From contig RXOD01003995.1 in the NCBI GenBank assembly GCA_005223375.1, positions 1 through 32,349 of the forward strand: DNA of 32,349 nt. Direction: 5' to 3'. Under the pieces are notes generated by a model, which saw only the letters and a program-made list of their open reading frames with translations, was not told where the DNA came from and searched no databases. A program made the translations under genes and the position numbers. Shown in pieces: positions 10,530 through 20,427 of the stretch. Every line of letters begins with the position of its first letter. The stretch's first letter is position 1. The stretch comes from Amoebophrya sp. AT5.2. Its lineage: Eukaryota > Sar > Dinophyceae > Syndiniales > Amoebophryaceae.

Positions 10530-11152
10530 TTTCTCGATGCCGGCTAGAACCCCAGGGATGAATTGACCTCCGCCTCTCCTGATCTTTGGTATAGTCGTAA
10601 ACTCATCGTATAAATAAAGGAATTGGAATCTGCCCCCAAATGAAGCTCCGGCGCTGGAGCAGGTGGAGGTGGTCTGAAGCGAAAGTAAAAGCTTGATGTC
10701 GGTACTAGAGTGATCTTCATGTCTTTGTGTATGGCCACGTGACCGTGTAGAAATCGAGTTCGAGAGGCAACGTGAAGATCTAGATCGGACAAGATCAACC
10801 AAATGACCTTCGCCTTGATCCGGCACCGGCAGTAGATCTTGGGGTGTTGTAGACTGTGGCCGCATTCTGTCGCTGTTGATGTTTGCCTCGATCCATTTTT
10901 GGCGAATCGTGAGACACACGTAACGAAGTGAGTAAGCTGCAGTCTTCGTGATCTTCACGCTGCTTTGCTGTACATTCTGATTCATGAATGTATGCTTTTC
11001 CCACCGCAGTCTGTCACAAAAAAGCAGCTCACTTTATGTTCATTTTCGATTGATATTTCAACGCACCTGACCACTTACAAAAAGCTACGCGACGGCGACT
11101 AGGTCTAGGTCTAACAACTACTAAATGGTATAGATACGGTGTTCCATCGAGC
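10530..11152. other. Intergenic region between CS-TPR and proA-like genes
   Basis: About 620 bases without a supported gene. It holds the AATAAA at 10613-10618. Minus-strand open frames here are extensions of shadows of the neighbouring gene. Confidence 0.5.
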
Positions 11153-13067
11153 ATGAGCCCCTCTGAAAGTCCCATGGAAGTTGCCGCGCGGAGATCCCGA
11201 CAGGCGGCGCTCGCGCTTGCGCAGCTGCCGACAAGCTGTAAGAACGACGTGTTGAGGGCTTTCAAAGCCGCTCTGGCGGCGAAGAAGGACGAGATTTTGA
11301 AGGAGAATGCAATTGACGTCGCAGAGGCAGAGAAGCTCGCGAATGCTGGGAAGCTTTCGCAAACACTCGTGCGAAGGCTGAATCTGGGGGGAGCGAAGTT
11401 TGACGGTTTGCTCGAAGGCCTAGACCAAGTGATATCGCTGGAGGACCCAGTGGGAAAGTGTACATACGCAAACCGAATGGCAGAAGGACTGGAGGTGTAC
11501 CGCGTCACGTGCCCAATCGGCGTCATGTGCGTCATATTCGAGGTATTTTGGATTCGCTTATGTCGCTTGACCATGATATTGATATATTCAGTGAAAACAC
11601 AGGAAGGGAGTACAGGGTTGTGGAACATCAGATGTTCTACAAAACGAGGGATGGTCGTTACAAAATCGACGACCCGGTCGGAGTAGCAGCAATCAGTTAA
11701 GAACGCTCTGCGCGCACGTCTCGAAAATTGATCATGACAAAAGACATTGGTCGAGAAGCCAGACAGACGCTAATGAATGAATGAATGAAGAGCATTTTGT
11801 GACTGTAAGTAGAGTAGTCGCCGGAGCCTCAGCTGCCTTTTCCTTTTTAATGTGAATCGCGCCCCCTATATTTTAAAAGCAACTGCTGCAACTACGCATC
11901 CGCATCCACATTCAATTCATCGAACCAACCCCAACTCAGGCTCGCCCCGAGGCTTGCGTCCAGATTGCGTCGCTTGCGCTCAAGTCCGGCAACGCCCTTC
12001 TTCTCAAGGGCGGTAAGGAGGCTTCTCGCTCGAACCGGGTGCTCGTGGACACTCTTCGCGGCGCGCTCGACGAGTTCTGCAAGTCTTACAGTGGCGCTGC
12101 GAGCGACGACAGTCTCCGCGACAGCTTGCAGCTCCTAGAGGCCCGGGAGGACGTGGCCGCGATCTTGAAGATGGACCAGCACATCGACCTAGTTGTTCCC
12201 CGCGGCGGCAACGCTCTGGTCCGCTACATCAAGGAGAACACGATGATCCCGGTTTTGGGGCACGCGGACGGGATTTGCGCAGTGTACGTCGACGACCAGG
12301 CCGACCCGAAAAAAGCGGCGAAAATCGTGTTCGAGTCGAAGACCGGCTACGTTTCCGCGTGCAACGCCATGGAGACACTTCTCCTGCACGAAAAAATCGT
12401 GCAAAAAGACGAGTTCATGCGGGAGCTCCTTGGGAGGTTTGTCGAGGGCAACGAAAACTCGGTGCCCAGCGTCGAGTTTCGCTGTTGCGAGCAGTCGAAG
12501 GAGCCACTGCAAAAAGCGGCCACTGCGGCGTCCAGTTCGACAACCGCTTCCCCGTCGCCATCTACCCCGAAGGCGAAGATCACTTCCTGCGACCCCAAAT
12601 GCGACTACGACACGGAGTTTCTCGACTACATTGCCGCCGTGAAGACGGTGAGGTCCGTCGACGAGGCCATCGCGCACATCAACGCGCACGGTAGCAAGCA
12701 CACGGACTGTATCGTTACGGAAAACCCAAAAACCTGCGAGAAGTTCATGAGTGGCGTCGACTCGGCGGACGTGTTCTGCAACGCGTCGACCAGGTTTGCG
12801 GACGGGTTCCGATTCGGGTTTGGCGCGGAGATCGGCATTTCGACAAACCGGATCCACTCGCGGGGGCCGGTGGGGCTGGACGGGCTGGTGTTGTACAAAT
12901 ACCGAGTGTACGGAGACGGGCACGTTGTGGCGGAAACCAAGTTCGCGCACGAGCGGATGGCGGAGTGCGAAAACGGGGAGTGGCGTGTGGAAGACTTGGC
13001 GGCGAAAAGAAGAAAAGTCATGCTTGAAGGAGGAGCGGACGGAGGAAAAACGAAGAATGGGGCGTGA
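11153..13067 (+). CDS. proA: Gamma-glutamyl phosphate reductase (glutamate-5-semialdehyde dehydrogenase)
   Basis: It catalyses the NADPH-dependent reduction of gamma-glutamyl phosphate to glutamate-5-semialdehyde, the second step of proline synthesis from glutamate. Exons 11153-11542 and 11940-13067 join in frame to 505 residues. The join rebuilds the family signature GVMCVIFE/ARPEACVQIASLALKSGN, followed by LLLKGGKEA (the bacterial form is IYEARPNVT...SGNAVLLRGG). Other ProA blocks are LVVPRGGNALVRYI, IPVLGHADGICAVYVD, the catalytic-Cys motif SACNAMETLL (Cys about 271) and GISTNRIHSRGPVGLDGL near the end. It is about 90 residues longer than bacterial ProA because of a Ser/Thr/Pro-rich insert (about 12500-12600) and a basic tail. 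No glutamate kinase domain is fused, unlike animal and plant P5CS. The 397-nt intron contains an (AATG)4 microsatellite near 11772. The ATG at 11153 is the first in frame; a second (11174) would also serve. Confidence 0.93.
11772..11788. repeat. AATG microsatellite in proA-like intron
   Basis: Four tandem AATG units inside the 397-nt intron. No function is implied. Confidence 0.8.
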
Positions 13068-13537
13068 GGCTCAGTGTGGTAGGACTGGTGTACTGCAGCA
13101 GAAGAGGATCAATCGAAGACGCGTCCTTGTGGTCCCAGTCCCACCAAAAGAAAATATATAAATAGAGCGATCAAACCAATCAAGCAATCTTCTTCTTCTT
13201 CTTCAATCGCCGACCAAAATTGTGAGAATGACACGAATGGTGCGCGAGAGACAGGAAAGCGAAGGATCACTGTACTCCAGCCACAGACGAGGGAGATGTG
13301 GCACGTCCCTTTGTTCATCGTCAGATTCAATTATGAGACGAAAAACTCACACAATGAGTTAGAGTAGAACCTCCTCCAGAATGATCTCGATTCATTGCAC
13401 TGGGCTGAGTTGCTGAACGATCGAACCGCCGAGCTGCTGCAGGAGCATGGATTATAGCGCAGAAAAGTTGTCGCTGTGCCTGTGTAAGTAGTGTTGACAT
13501 GATTTAGATTCACGACTTCGCAGTCGGCGAAAATATC
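13068..13537. other. Intergenic region with a short CTT microsatellite
   Basis: No supported gene. It contains a CTT repeat of about five units (13188-13203). The next gene starts with two consecutive ATG codons at 13538. Confidence 0.5.
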
Positions 13538-15115
13538 ATGATGGCTCTTCAGCGACCGCGCATCGGAAGTCTCACCGACTTGCTTGAAATCGACGGACTG
13601 CGGGATCACGTCTTATCGTGGTTGCATGTGAAGGACGTGGGCAGACTGGCATCGACGTGCAGAGCAGTGCGTCTAGCGGTCGAAGAAGAGGATGATGCCG
13701 GAGGAACGAAGTTGCGCGCTGTGAACTTGTCGCTCACTTTCTCACTGCGTCCGCCTTTTCCTGGAGAATATGAAGAAAGCGAAGACGACGAGGACGAAGC
13801 TGCTGCAGTGCCAGGAGCTCCTGACGACGAGGAAAATAAAGTACATGCGGTTGTCGTTCCAAGTAACTTGTCTCCGGTTCTGAACAGAATCAGCATTGAC
13901 AAGCTGCAAGGCTTGACTATTGCTGTTAAAGTAATGTCGCAAGATGATCTCGACAATAAAGTGTACACGCAGCGTCGCAATGGGGGCATAAACGTGGACA
14001 TCAATACGGCTCTCGGCGCCGTGCATTCTCTTCTGGGAAAGGAACTCACCAGCCTCGCCATATTCTTCAGCCGCAGCCTGACTCGCATTTACGCTGCTCG
14101 AGTCGACGCCGCAAATTTCAGCCATTTCGCGAATGCGCTGGCGCAACTACCACGCTTGGAGTACTTCAAGATCACGCAGACGCTCGGCCTTCTCAGAACA
14201 AGTTTCGCAACAGAAAAGGCAAGAAACGGCCGTGCGCGGATCCCCTTCCCGGCGCTCCGCCGTCTGCTCGTTTTGGGCGTCATGCCGCTAGAACAGATCG
14301 GACGTGATTCCCTAGTGTACCGAGCCTGCAGCGTCGATCACCGAAACGTTCGGGCAGTGTCCATTGGTGATCGCAGCACTTCGGGTTCATCAGATCAGCA
14401 ACTCCTGCACGACGCCACTGCTGAAACAAATATGCGGCCCAGCAAGGAAAAAGGTAGAACATTCGGGAAACTGGTACAATTCAGCTGCAGAACTACTACT
14501 ACCTCAGCATTGGCAGTCGGGGGCGGCAGTGCGCCTCAGCCTGCTCGTGAATTTTGGAGCAGTGTGGTATCGCCAAAAACAAGAGCTCTTGGACTTGTAC
14601 TCGAACGCGAATCAATACGCGGCAATGGAGTAGAACGATCTGCGGAGGAGCAGGAGCGAGCCGTGTGGGATTCGCCCGGGCTCTGGCACGGCGCAGTGAA
14701 CGTCGAGCACCTTACTACTAGCAGCTTTCCAACCCGCACCGCTCGCCCGCATTTTCCACGACTGTGGTCACTAGTACTCGAAGGCACGCACTTCAATGCG
14801 ACAGAGCCGGCTTGTCGGGAAGGCTTTACGTCGTGTTTCGATGGTTTTGCGCAAAACATCAAACGACTGGAATTTCACTCGCTCAGGCTGTCTCAGCTTG
14901 AAATAGGGATCCTGATCGGTCGAGTGCACGACGGAAACTTCCTGCCGTGTCTTCTGCCACAGTATCGCGATGCCCTGCGCGAAGCCACTGAACAAGCAGC
15001 GCAAAACAGGCTAAGCGCTCGCGCACTGTATCTGTCAGCAATGCCATCATGTAGTCGCGGTCACGCATACCCCTTTGAGCCAAGAAGTGTAGTTCTGCGG
15101 GCTGATTGTGACTGA
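13538..15115 (+). CDS. F-box-like protein of unknown family, tandem copy A
   Basis: An intronless gene of 525 residues. I do not recognise the family as a whole. The N-terminus, LRDHVLSWLHVKDVGRLAST followed by CRAVRLAV, has the spacing and hydrophobic pattern of an F-box (a Skp1-binding motif of SCF ubiquitin ligases); that role is inference. The rest has regularly placed hydrophobic blocks separated by acidic or Ser-rich inserts: NLSPVLNRISIDKL, FSHFANALAQLPRLEYFKI, REFWSSVVSP, FPRLWSLVLEG, then a C-terminal helical stretch LPQYRDALREATEQAAQNR. These suggest leucine-rich-repeat-like units (LPRLEYF, IKRLEFHSL). It is a clear paralogue of 15929-17557, sharing the same blocks in the same order. 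The start is the first of two ATGs; the stop is TGA. Confidence 0.78.
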   Translation: MMALQRPRIGSLTDLLEIDGLRDHVLSWLHVKDVGRLASTCRAVRLAVEEEDDAGGTKLRAVNLSLTFSLRPPFPGEYEESEDDEDEAAAVPGAPDDEENKVHAVVVPSNLSPVLNRISIDKLQGLTIAVKVMSQDDLDNKVYTQRRNGGINVDINTALGAVHSLLGKELTSLAIFFSRSLTRIYAARVDAANFSHFANALAQLPRLEYFKITQTLGLLRTSFATEKARNGRARIPFPALRRLLVLGVMPLEQIGRDSLVYRACSVDHRNVRAVSIGDRSTSGSSDQQLLHDATAETNMRPSKEKGRTFGKLVQFSCRTTTTSALAVGGGSAPQPAREFWSSVVSPKTRALGLVLERESIRGNGVERSAEEQERAVWDSPGLWHGAVNVEHLTTSSFPTRTARPHFPRLWSLVLEGTHFNATEPACREGFTSCFDGFAQNIKRLEFHSLRLSQLEIGILIGRVHDGNFLPCLLPQYRDALREATEQAAQNRLSARALYLSAMPSCSRGHAYPFEPRSVVLRADCD

Positions 15116-15928
15116 GACTGAGCGCAGGCTGGGCAAGCCGAAGAATGTGTTGTCGTGGTGTGGCTGCGACTGGATTGCCCGCACAGCCATTGATGAAGAT
15201 GGAGCACATTTGCGTTTCCGATAACCGCGCAAAGACGGGCATGGGCCTACTTGTAGCACAGAAGAAATCGTAATGGTTCGCGATGTGCATGTGCGTTCGA
15301 GATCACCGACGGGCCAGTCTTGTCACATTCATTGCGACAATACTTAGCACTAAGCAACAAGATGAGCAAGACCAAGGGAAATACAAATAGTACGGGGAAA
15401 GAACAGAAGAGCAGTATTTTATAGATACTTGAGTACTCTCGTATCGCAGGCGCAGGCTGCTTGGTTTGCAAAAACCGCGACGAGTGCTACCCGTTCACTA
15501 CTTCCTGGTGTTGTTCGCCAGCTGCTGTTGCTCGTCATGAAATCATATAAAAAATGATTCGGCATGATCTTCTTTCTACCTATCTTGCTCCTTCGCCCGT
15601 ACCTTTGTTTCATTCATGCTCGAAAAAAAATCCCTTTGTTTTGTTCATGCTCGGCGCGTGCATCGCACGGCAATCTCAGTAACAATATGAATTTCGTTTT
15701 CGGTTTCGGATATAAGTAGATTATAAAATTCTATGTCCCCTAAAAAACATGCTCCGCGATCGGGACCTAGGCTTTCCGAAAAATCTTCTGAAAGTAAATT
15801 CTAGACGCAGCGCCCAGACGAGCCCGAGTCTCGTCACGTCTTGATTTTTATTGCTGAAGTATAGTATAGAAATCCGAATCACAATCAACACCAACGTCTC
15901 GGTCTCGGCGACATATACCTATACCACC
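15116..15928. other. Spacer between the two F-box-like copies
   Basis: About 810 bases with no supported gene. A near-direct repeat of about 21 bases (CCTTTGTTT.ATTCATGCTCG) occurs at 15602-15622 and 15632-15653. The stretch 15700-15740 is A+T-rich. Confidence 0.5.
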
Positions 15929-17557
15929 ATGACGAAGCGTCCTGCTAAGGGCAAGGTGAAAAGCCTTGAGGAGCTCCTGGACTGGGGATCCGGCGAATTA
16001 CGCGATAACGTCACTACCTTTCTCGACGCGGCCGACGTTGGCAGGCTCGCAATGACGTCCAAGCGGTGTCGTACAACTTTGGAAGACAAGAACTCCGGAA
16101 AACTACGAGCGACCAACCTGGAGCTGCTTTTTGGGTTCAAAGCTGGGCACGACGATGAGGGCAGGATGGTGGCGAAACCGTGCAACCTCTCTCCGATCTA
16201 CAACAGAATAGATGTCCAACGCTTGGAACGGTTGCAAATAATCATCTGCTACGACATCGTCCTCGATGGCGCCAAGCGGCGGGTCGCTGCGGATGACATT
16301 GGGGACGACGGGCGCGGCCGCATTATCGACATCACCCCGATACTTGCCGCCGTGCAATCGCTGCTCGTCATCAGCAGCGGGCTGACGGCATTCGAACTTT
16401 CGTTCGATCGCCTACCGGGCGAGCTCTACCCGCGACCTGCGCCGCGCGTCTTCGTCTCCTGCGAATATTCGTTCAGCCACTTTGCGAACTGCATCGCCAC
16501 GCTTCCTTGCTTAGCCGCCCTTGACATAGCTGCGACAATTGGACTGCTTCCCATCAACCTCGCAGGCAGGGTGGCATGCCTAAGCCGGCCTTTTCCGGCG
16601 ATGAAGTGTCTTAGAGTGGATGGCTCGATTCGGCTGCAGAACGTGGTGCGCAACTCGCTTGTTTTTCTCGCGGCGGCCCCAGCGTCGCGACTTGACGAAG
16701 ATACAGAAGAGACTGGCGCACCTTCCGGCAGCGATGCAGAAGCAGATGAACGAGGCGGCGGCGGGTCAAGCAGTACCAGGGCGGAAAGCGAAAGGCTGCA
16801 ATCAATGGAAACACCCGGAGGACGGTTAGCGAACTCCTGCTCGAAGTACGGCGATCGCGGGAGACGGAGACTGCCAACCTACAAAATTCAGGCTTTTGAG
16901 GGTGACCTCGACTCTTCGTCGATTGACGTGGGCCCGGGAGCGGGGCGAGACTTCTGGATGAACGTGGTAAACCCATTGACGACCGTGCTCGCGCTGTGGA
17001 TTGCGGAAATTGACGCGGAGAGGGAGCGCGCCGAGGACGATGATGGGCGTGCAGATGGTGCTGGATATGGCGAGACCGATGCCCGAAACACGTTGGCCAA
17101 CCCAGTACTCAACGCGGAGCTTGAAAAGATCTGGGGCGCTCCAGGGCGGTGGCTTTGGACTGGCGCTACGGGAGTCAGGCACTTCACAGTGAACCACTTC
17201 CCTCGAGCAGATTGGCTTCAGCTTCTGCCAAGCTTGAGGTCAGTCGAGATCGCCGACGCATTTTATCGACGCAAGGTTGTGCGGCGACCCGAGGTCTTTG
17301 CGTTCTTCGACGCGTTTCGATTGCGAAGGCTGGTACTGGATAGCGTTGACTTTTCCGCTTCTGAACTGGGATGGCTGGCGGCTCGGCTTTCAGATGCTGC
17401 GCATTTTCTTCCGAATGTGGAGCCACGCTGTCGCCAAGCTCTCCAAGAGTCCGTGGATGAAGCACTAACCCAGAACATACGACGAGTTTTGGAGCTCACA
17501 GCGCTGCCCGGTGGACAGGCTCTGGAGTTTCCGACTACTCCGCGTGTGGCATTATAG
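15929..17557 (+). CDS. F-box-like protein of unknown family, tandem copy B
   Basis: An intronless gene of 542 residues and a diverged tandem paralogue of 13538-15115. Matching blocks include LRDNVTTFLDAADVGRLAMT (F-box-like), NLSPIYNRIDVQRLERLQI, FSHFANCIATLPCLAALDI, IGLLPINLAG, RDFWMNVVNP, WGAPGRWLWTGATGVRHFTV, LRRLVLDSVDFSASELGWL and the C-terminal EPRCRQALQESVDEALTQN. Acidic/Ser/Gly linkers sit at the same places but differ in sequence. The start is the ATG at 15929 (ACCACCATGA); the frame is open further upstream but without ATG. If it is an F-box protein it would be a substrate adaptor in ubiquitination; a conserved but unnamed lineage-specific family is equally possible. Confidence 0.78.
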   Translation: MTKRPAKGKVKSLEELLDWGSGELRDNVTTFLDAADVGRLAMTSKRCRTTLEDKNSGKLRATNLELLFGFKAGHDDEGRMVAKPCNLSPIYNRIDVQRLERLQIIICYDIVLDGAKRRVAADDIGDDGRGRIIDITPILAAVQSLLVISSGLTAFELSFDRLPGELYPRPAPRVFVSCEYSFSHFANCIATLPCLAALDIAATIGLLPINLAGRVACLSRPFPAMKCLRVDGSIRLQNVVRNSLVFLAAAPASRLDEDTEETGAPSGSDAEADERGGGGSSSTRAESERLQSMETPGGRLANSCSKYGDRGRRRLPTYKIQAFEGDLDSSSIDVGPGAGRDFWMNVVNPLTTVLALWIAEIDAERERAEDDDGRADGAGYGETDARNTLANPVLNAELEKIWGAPGRWLWTGATGVRHFTVNHFPRADWLQLLPSLRSVEIADAFYRRKVVRRPEVFAFFDAFRLRRLVLDSVDFSASELGWLAARLSDAAHFLPNVEPRCRQALQESVDEALTQNIRRVLELTALPGGQALEFPTTPRVAL

Positions 17558-18331
17558 TGTCCGCAAGCACGGCCACGGCTTACGCAGACGCTTGAGTGTT
17601 GGACGTCGGTCCACAGTTCAGCGCTGCGCTCGGAGCGCGCGGACGAAGTCGAGGCTGATGCTGCAGCTTGCTTATGCTAGCGATCTGGCAGCAAGAGCTA
17701 GAGCGCCGAGAACCTTCGTCATCACAGATACGACCCTGGATCTGGACCTCTGACATCAAACGTGCACGATCACGTCGATTTGAGGATGACGCGTCGTGTT
17801 ATTGACGGCTGCATGGTCATGGACATCATCCGCTTTTGAAAAGAATGGGCTACTGTACATGGAGTCACGGCATTGCCGACATGACGTGTCTGCGTTCATC
17901 GGATTCTGATGAAGCTACAAGTATAGTATAAAGACACACGATCACGACAATCCCGGCGCTGCAATTATTCGCGGATCTCGCCTACGCCTGATCACGAAAT
18001 TCTTGCCGGCTTCGTTTTTCGAGCATACGTTCAAATGTGTCTGTGACCATTGTCGTTCGCAGATGTTGATTCAAAATAAACGCTCATTGACGATCTCGAT
18101 CACGATCAGCGATAGCGAAACGTACTCATAAACGGTCGTGGGATTCATTCCCCAATCATCTTCCACCGAATGAAAGTCCAGCAATTTTTGACGTTTCCTA
18201 TTGGTCTATTCTTCGAATTCCTTGATTAGGATCCCGGCTTGATCTTGAATTAGGGTTTAGTTAATCCGTGATCTGCTACCTTCTTGATATTTATTTTTTT
18301 GAGGTATTATTTTTTCGCTCCGAAGCGGCCG
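17558..18331. other. Intergenic region between F-box-like copy B and AlkB-like gene
   Basis: About 770 bases with no supported gene. Open frames continue past the copy B stop (17563-17753) without an ATG or any similarity, so they look like chance. Confidence 0.5.
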
Positions 18332-19651
18332 ATGGGAGAAATTCTTGAGGCGAAAAATCTTGCCACTCGAACCGTAGAATTACGCTCCAACAATAAAAGC
18401 TATGCCCGTGGTGGTGATTCCAGCACCGCAGCGCTGACAGCTACACAATCACCAGCGTCAGTTGTTTCCGCACAAACACACCTCGGAGAAGGCACATGCG
18501 TAGTTCGTGGCGAGGGTTCGCGGCTGACCCAACGCTCATCAACATCCGGCTCCGCGTCGACGACGACGACCGCGAAGACTTCGAAGGCGAAGAGGTCGCG
18601 CTGGGTGACTGGCGCGACTGCGAAAGCGAGGGCCGAGGAGAAAGAACATGAGCAGCATGGTTCGGCACCCACCAATCACTGTCCACTTCCAGCGCCGACC
18701 AGGACGCCTCAAAGAACCGAGGACACCAAAAACCCCACAGTCCGCGCAGCCGCCCTTTATGCCGATGAGTTGTTCCGCGGCTCCGAGTTGGACGGCGATA
18801 TCACCGCCAATAACCGGCAGAATGTCGCGGAGCTTTGTGCGTCGGTACAGAAGTTAAGTATTGATTCTCGCAGGCTCGAACGCGACGCGGCATTTTTAAA
18901 GCACAGCTGCATCTACCTTCCGTGGTTTGCCGTTCCTGGAGCGGCTCGACCTGCTTCGGCCACATATCCACTCCCACGTAGCCGCGGTGACCACTACTTT
19001 TCGCTGCTGATGCGGGAGATGGGACCCAACTTTTCGGCGTCCCCGTACCGCAGGTCGCGGCACCCCGCGATCATAAATCCGGAGGTTCTGGAACAAAGCG
19101 CGACCTACTGCAAGATCCGTTCCTTGGTGCAAAAACGGTTTCCCAGCTTCAGAGTCGGCTACTCGATCGCGAACCTGTACCGCGACGGCAAAGACTGGAC
19201 GGAGATGCACCGGGACCACTTTTCCTCAAGCGGGAGAGGGGACGGCAAGAAGGAAACCGGAGAAGAAGGAGGGACAGATGTTGATGAAAGTGCAGCTCAT
19301 GATCTGGACGTCGACGGGCAGGAGAGAAATCGTGGGAATACAAAAAGAAGCACGCACCACGAACCAGCACATTCGGCCTCGGATCAGAAGAACGACACCG
19401 GGAAGGAGAAGACGAAGCAAGACCACAACGTGACGATTGGTGTTAGCTTCGGAGCGACGCGGAGTCTGGCTTTTAAGCACCTGAAAACGGGACGGGAGTT
19501 TAGTTTCGAGCAGCACGACGGGGATCTGTTCGCCTTCACGACGCCCGTGAATTCGACGTTCCAACACAGCATACCGTTGGAGCGCCAGGTAACCGACCCG
19601 CGGATCAGCCTCATATTCTGGGGGCGAGTGAAGGACGAAAAACTGATTTGA
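18332..19651 (+). CDS. AlkB-like 2-oxoglutarate/Fe(II)-dependent dioxygenase
   Basis: A single exon of 439 residues. AlkB-type enzymes use Fe(II), oxygen and 2-oxoglutarate to remove alkyl groups from nucleic acids or, in some members, from proteins. The catalytic set is visible: YSIANLYRDGKDWTEMHRDH holds the first iron ligands HxD (His293, Asp295), FQHSIP the distal His (His412), and DPRISLIFWGR the 2-oxoglutarate-binding Arg (Arg424). The strand TIGVSFGATRSLAFKH and the GDLFAFTT turn are also typical. The first 160 residues are Ser/Thr/Ala-rich and probably disordered. About 70 charged residues (roughly 298-367) are inserted between the HxD motif and the next core strand. The substrate cannot be deduced. 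The start is the ATG at 18332; the upstream open frame lacks an ATG. Confidence 0.85.
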   Translation: MGEILEAKNLATRTVELRSNNKSYARGGDSSTAALTATQSPASVVSAQTHLGEGTCVVRGEGSRLTQRSSTSGSASTTTTAKTSKAKRSRWVTGATAKARAEEKEHEQHGSAPTNHCPLPAPTRTPQRTEDTKNPTVRAAALYADELFRGSELDGDITANNRQNVAELCASVQKLSIDSRRLERDAAFLKHSCIYLPWFAVPGAARPASATYPLPRSRGDHYFSLLMREMGPNFSASPYRRSRHPAIINPEVLEQSATYCKIRSLVQKRFPSFRVGYSIANLYRDGKDWTEMHRDHFSSSGRGDGKKETGEEGGTDVDESAAHDLDVDGQERNRGNTKRSTHHEPAHSASDQKNDTGKEKTKQDHNVTIGVSFGATRSLAFKHLKTGREFSFEQHDGDLFAFTTPVNSTFQHSIPLERQVTDPRISLIFWGRVKDEKLI

Positions 19652-20427
19652 ACGACAACGAGAAGAACAAAAACTAGTAGCGCGCGACCAAGAGCGAGAC
19701 CACCAGGATCGTGGAAAATTATGTTTATGTATGAAAGACAAAAAATTGCGTTACTCTGTCTACGACCGACTGTGAGCTACACTGCTTTCGTTTGGATTTG
19801 GAATGACACCAAAACCAATCATGCTGGACCTGATCCCTTTACCTATTCCCAGCGAAAAGTGTACGAAGTAAAGCAGAACTCCAGCGGGAGCATTTGAAAT
19901 CAAGTCAACTTGCATTTGCCGCTTGGTGCGACAAGAAACTCCAGATTTGGATGATCGCGGGGCATACCTGTTCGAAGTCAACGTCGTCGCTGCAGTAGAC
20001 AGCACTTCTGCGCCACAATATGTCTGCGAATGAACATGAAGGAGACGGGAACAAGAATCAGCTGCGTCTTGTTCGTCTCTGTGTACATAGGTTCGTGCGC
20101 CACATACATGAACGCGCTTCACTGTAGTCAACTCCTGGGCCGCACCTGCATATCGGATGCAGCATGGTGTTGGCGCGTTTTGAAGCCGAGCTCAGCATCA
20201 CAAGAAGAACTGGACGTCCCTAATGAAATCTCATGCATTTCTGCGCCGAGTCGATCTCAGCCTCAAGTTTCGTCTGGTAGCGGACTTTCCACTCATCAAT
20301 TTTTCGCTATCGCTGCGGTATTTCTTGATAGCCGATCGATGCAATCGCACTTCGAGCGCACATAGAATTTGAGTACTTTTTAAAGGGCATTTTTGTTTTT
20401 CTCGTTGCGGCCAGAAGTGTTTCAATC
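19652..20427. other. Intergenic region before the Gly-rich gene
   Basis: About 780 bases. A 111-codon ATG-started frame (20030-20365) is present but shows no domain or compositional signal of coding, so it is not called a gene. The rest shows nothing. Confidence 0.45.

Noticed and set aside
17563..17753. Coding extension after the copy B stop
   Set aside because: No ATG, basic irregular composition and no match to copy A beyond its own stop.
20030..20365. 111-codon ATG-started frame upstream of the Gly-rich gene
   Set aside because: No domain; Cys/Ser-rich and irregular; more likely 5' flanking sequence.
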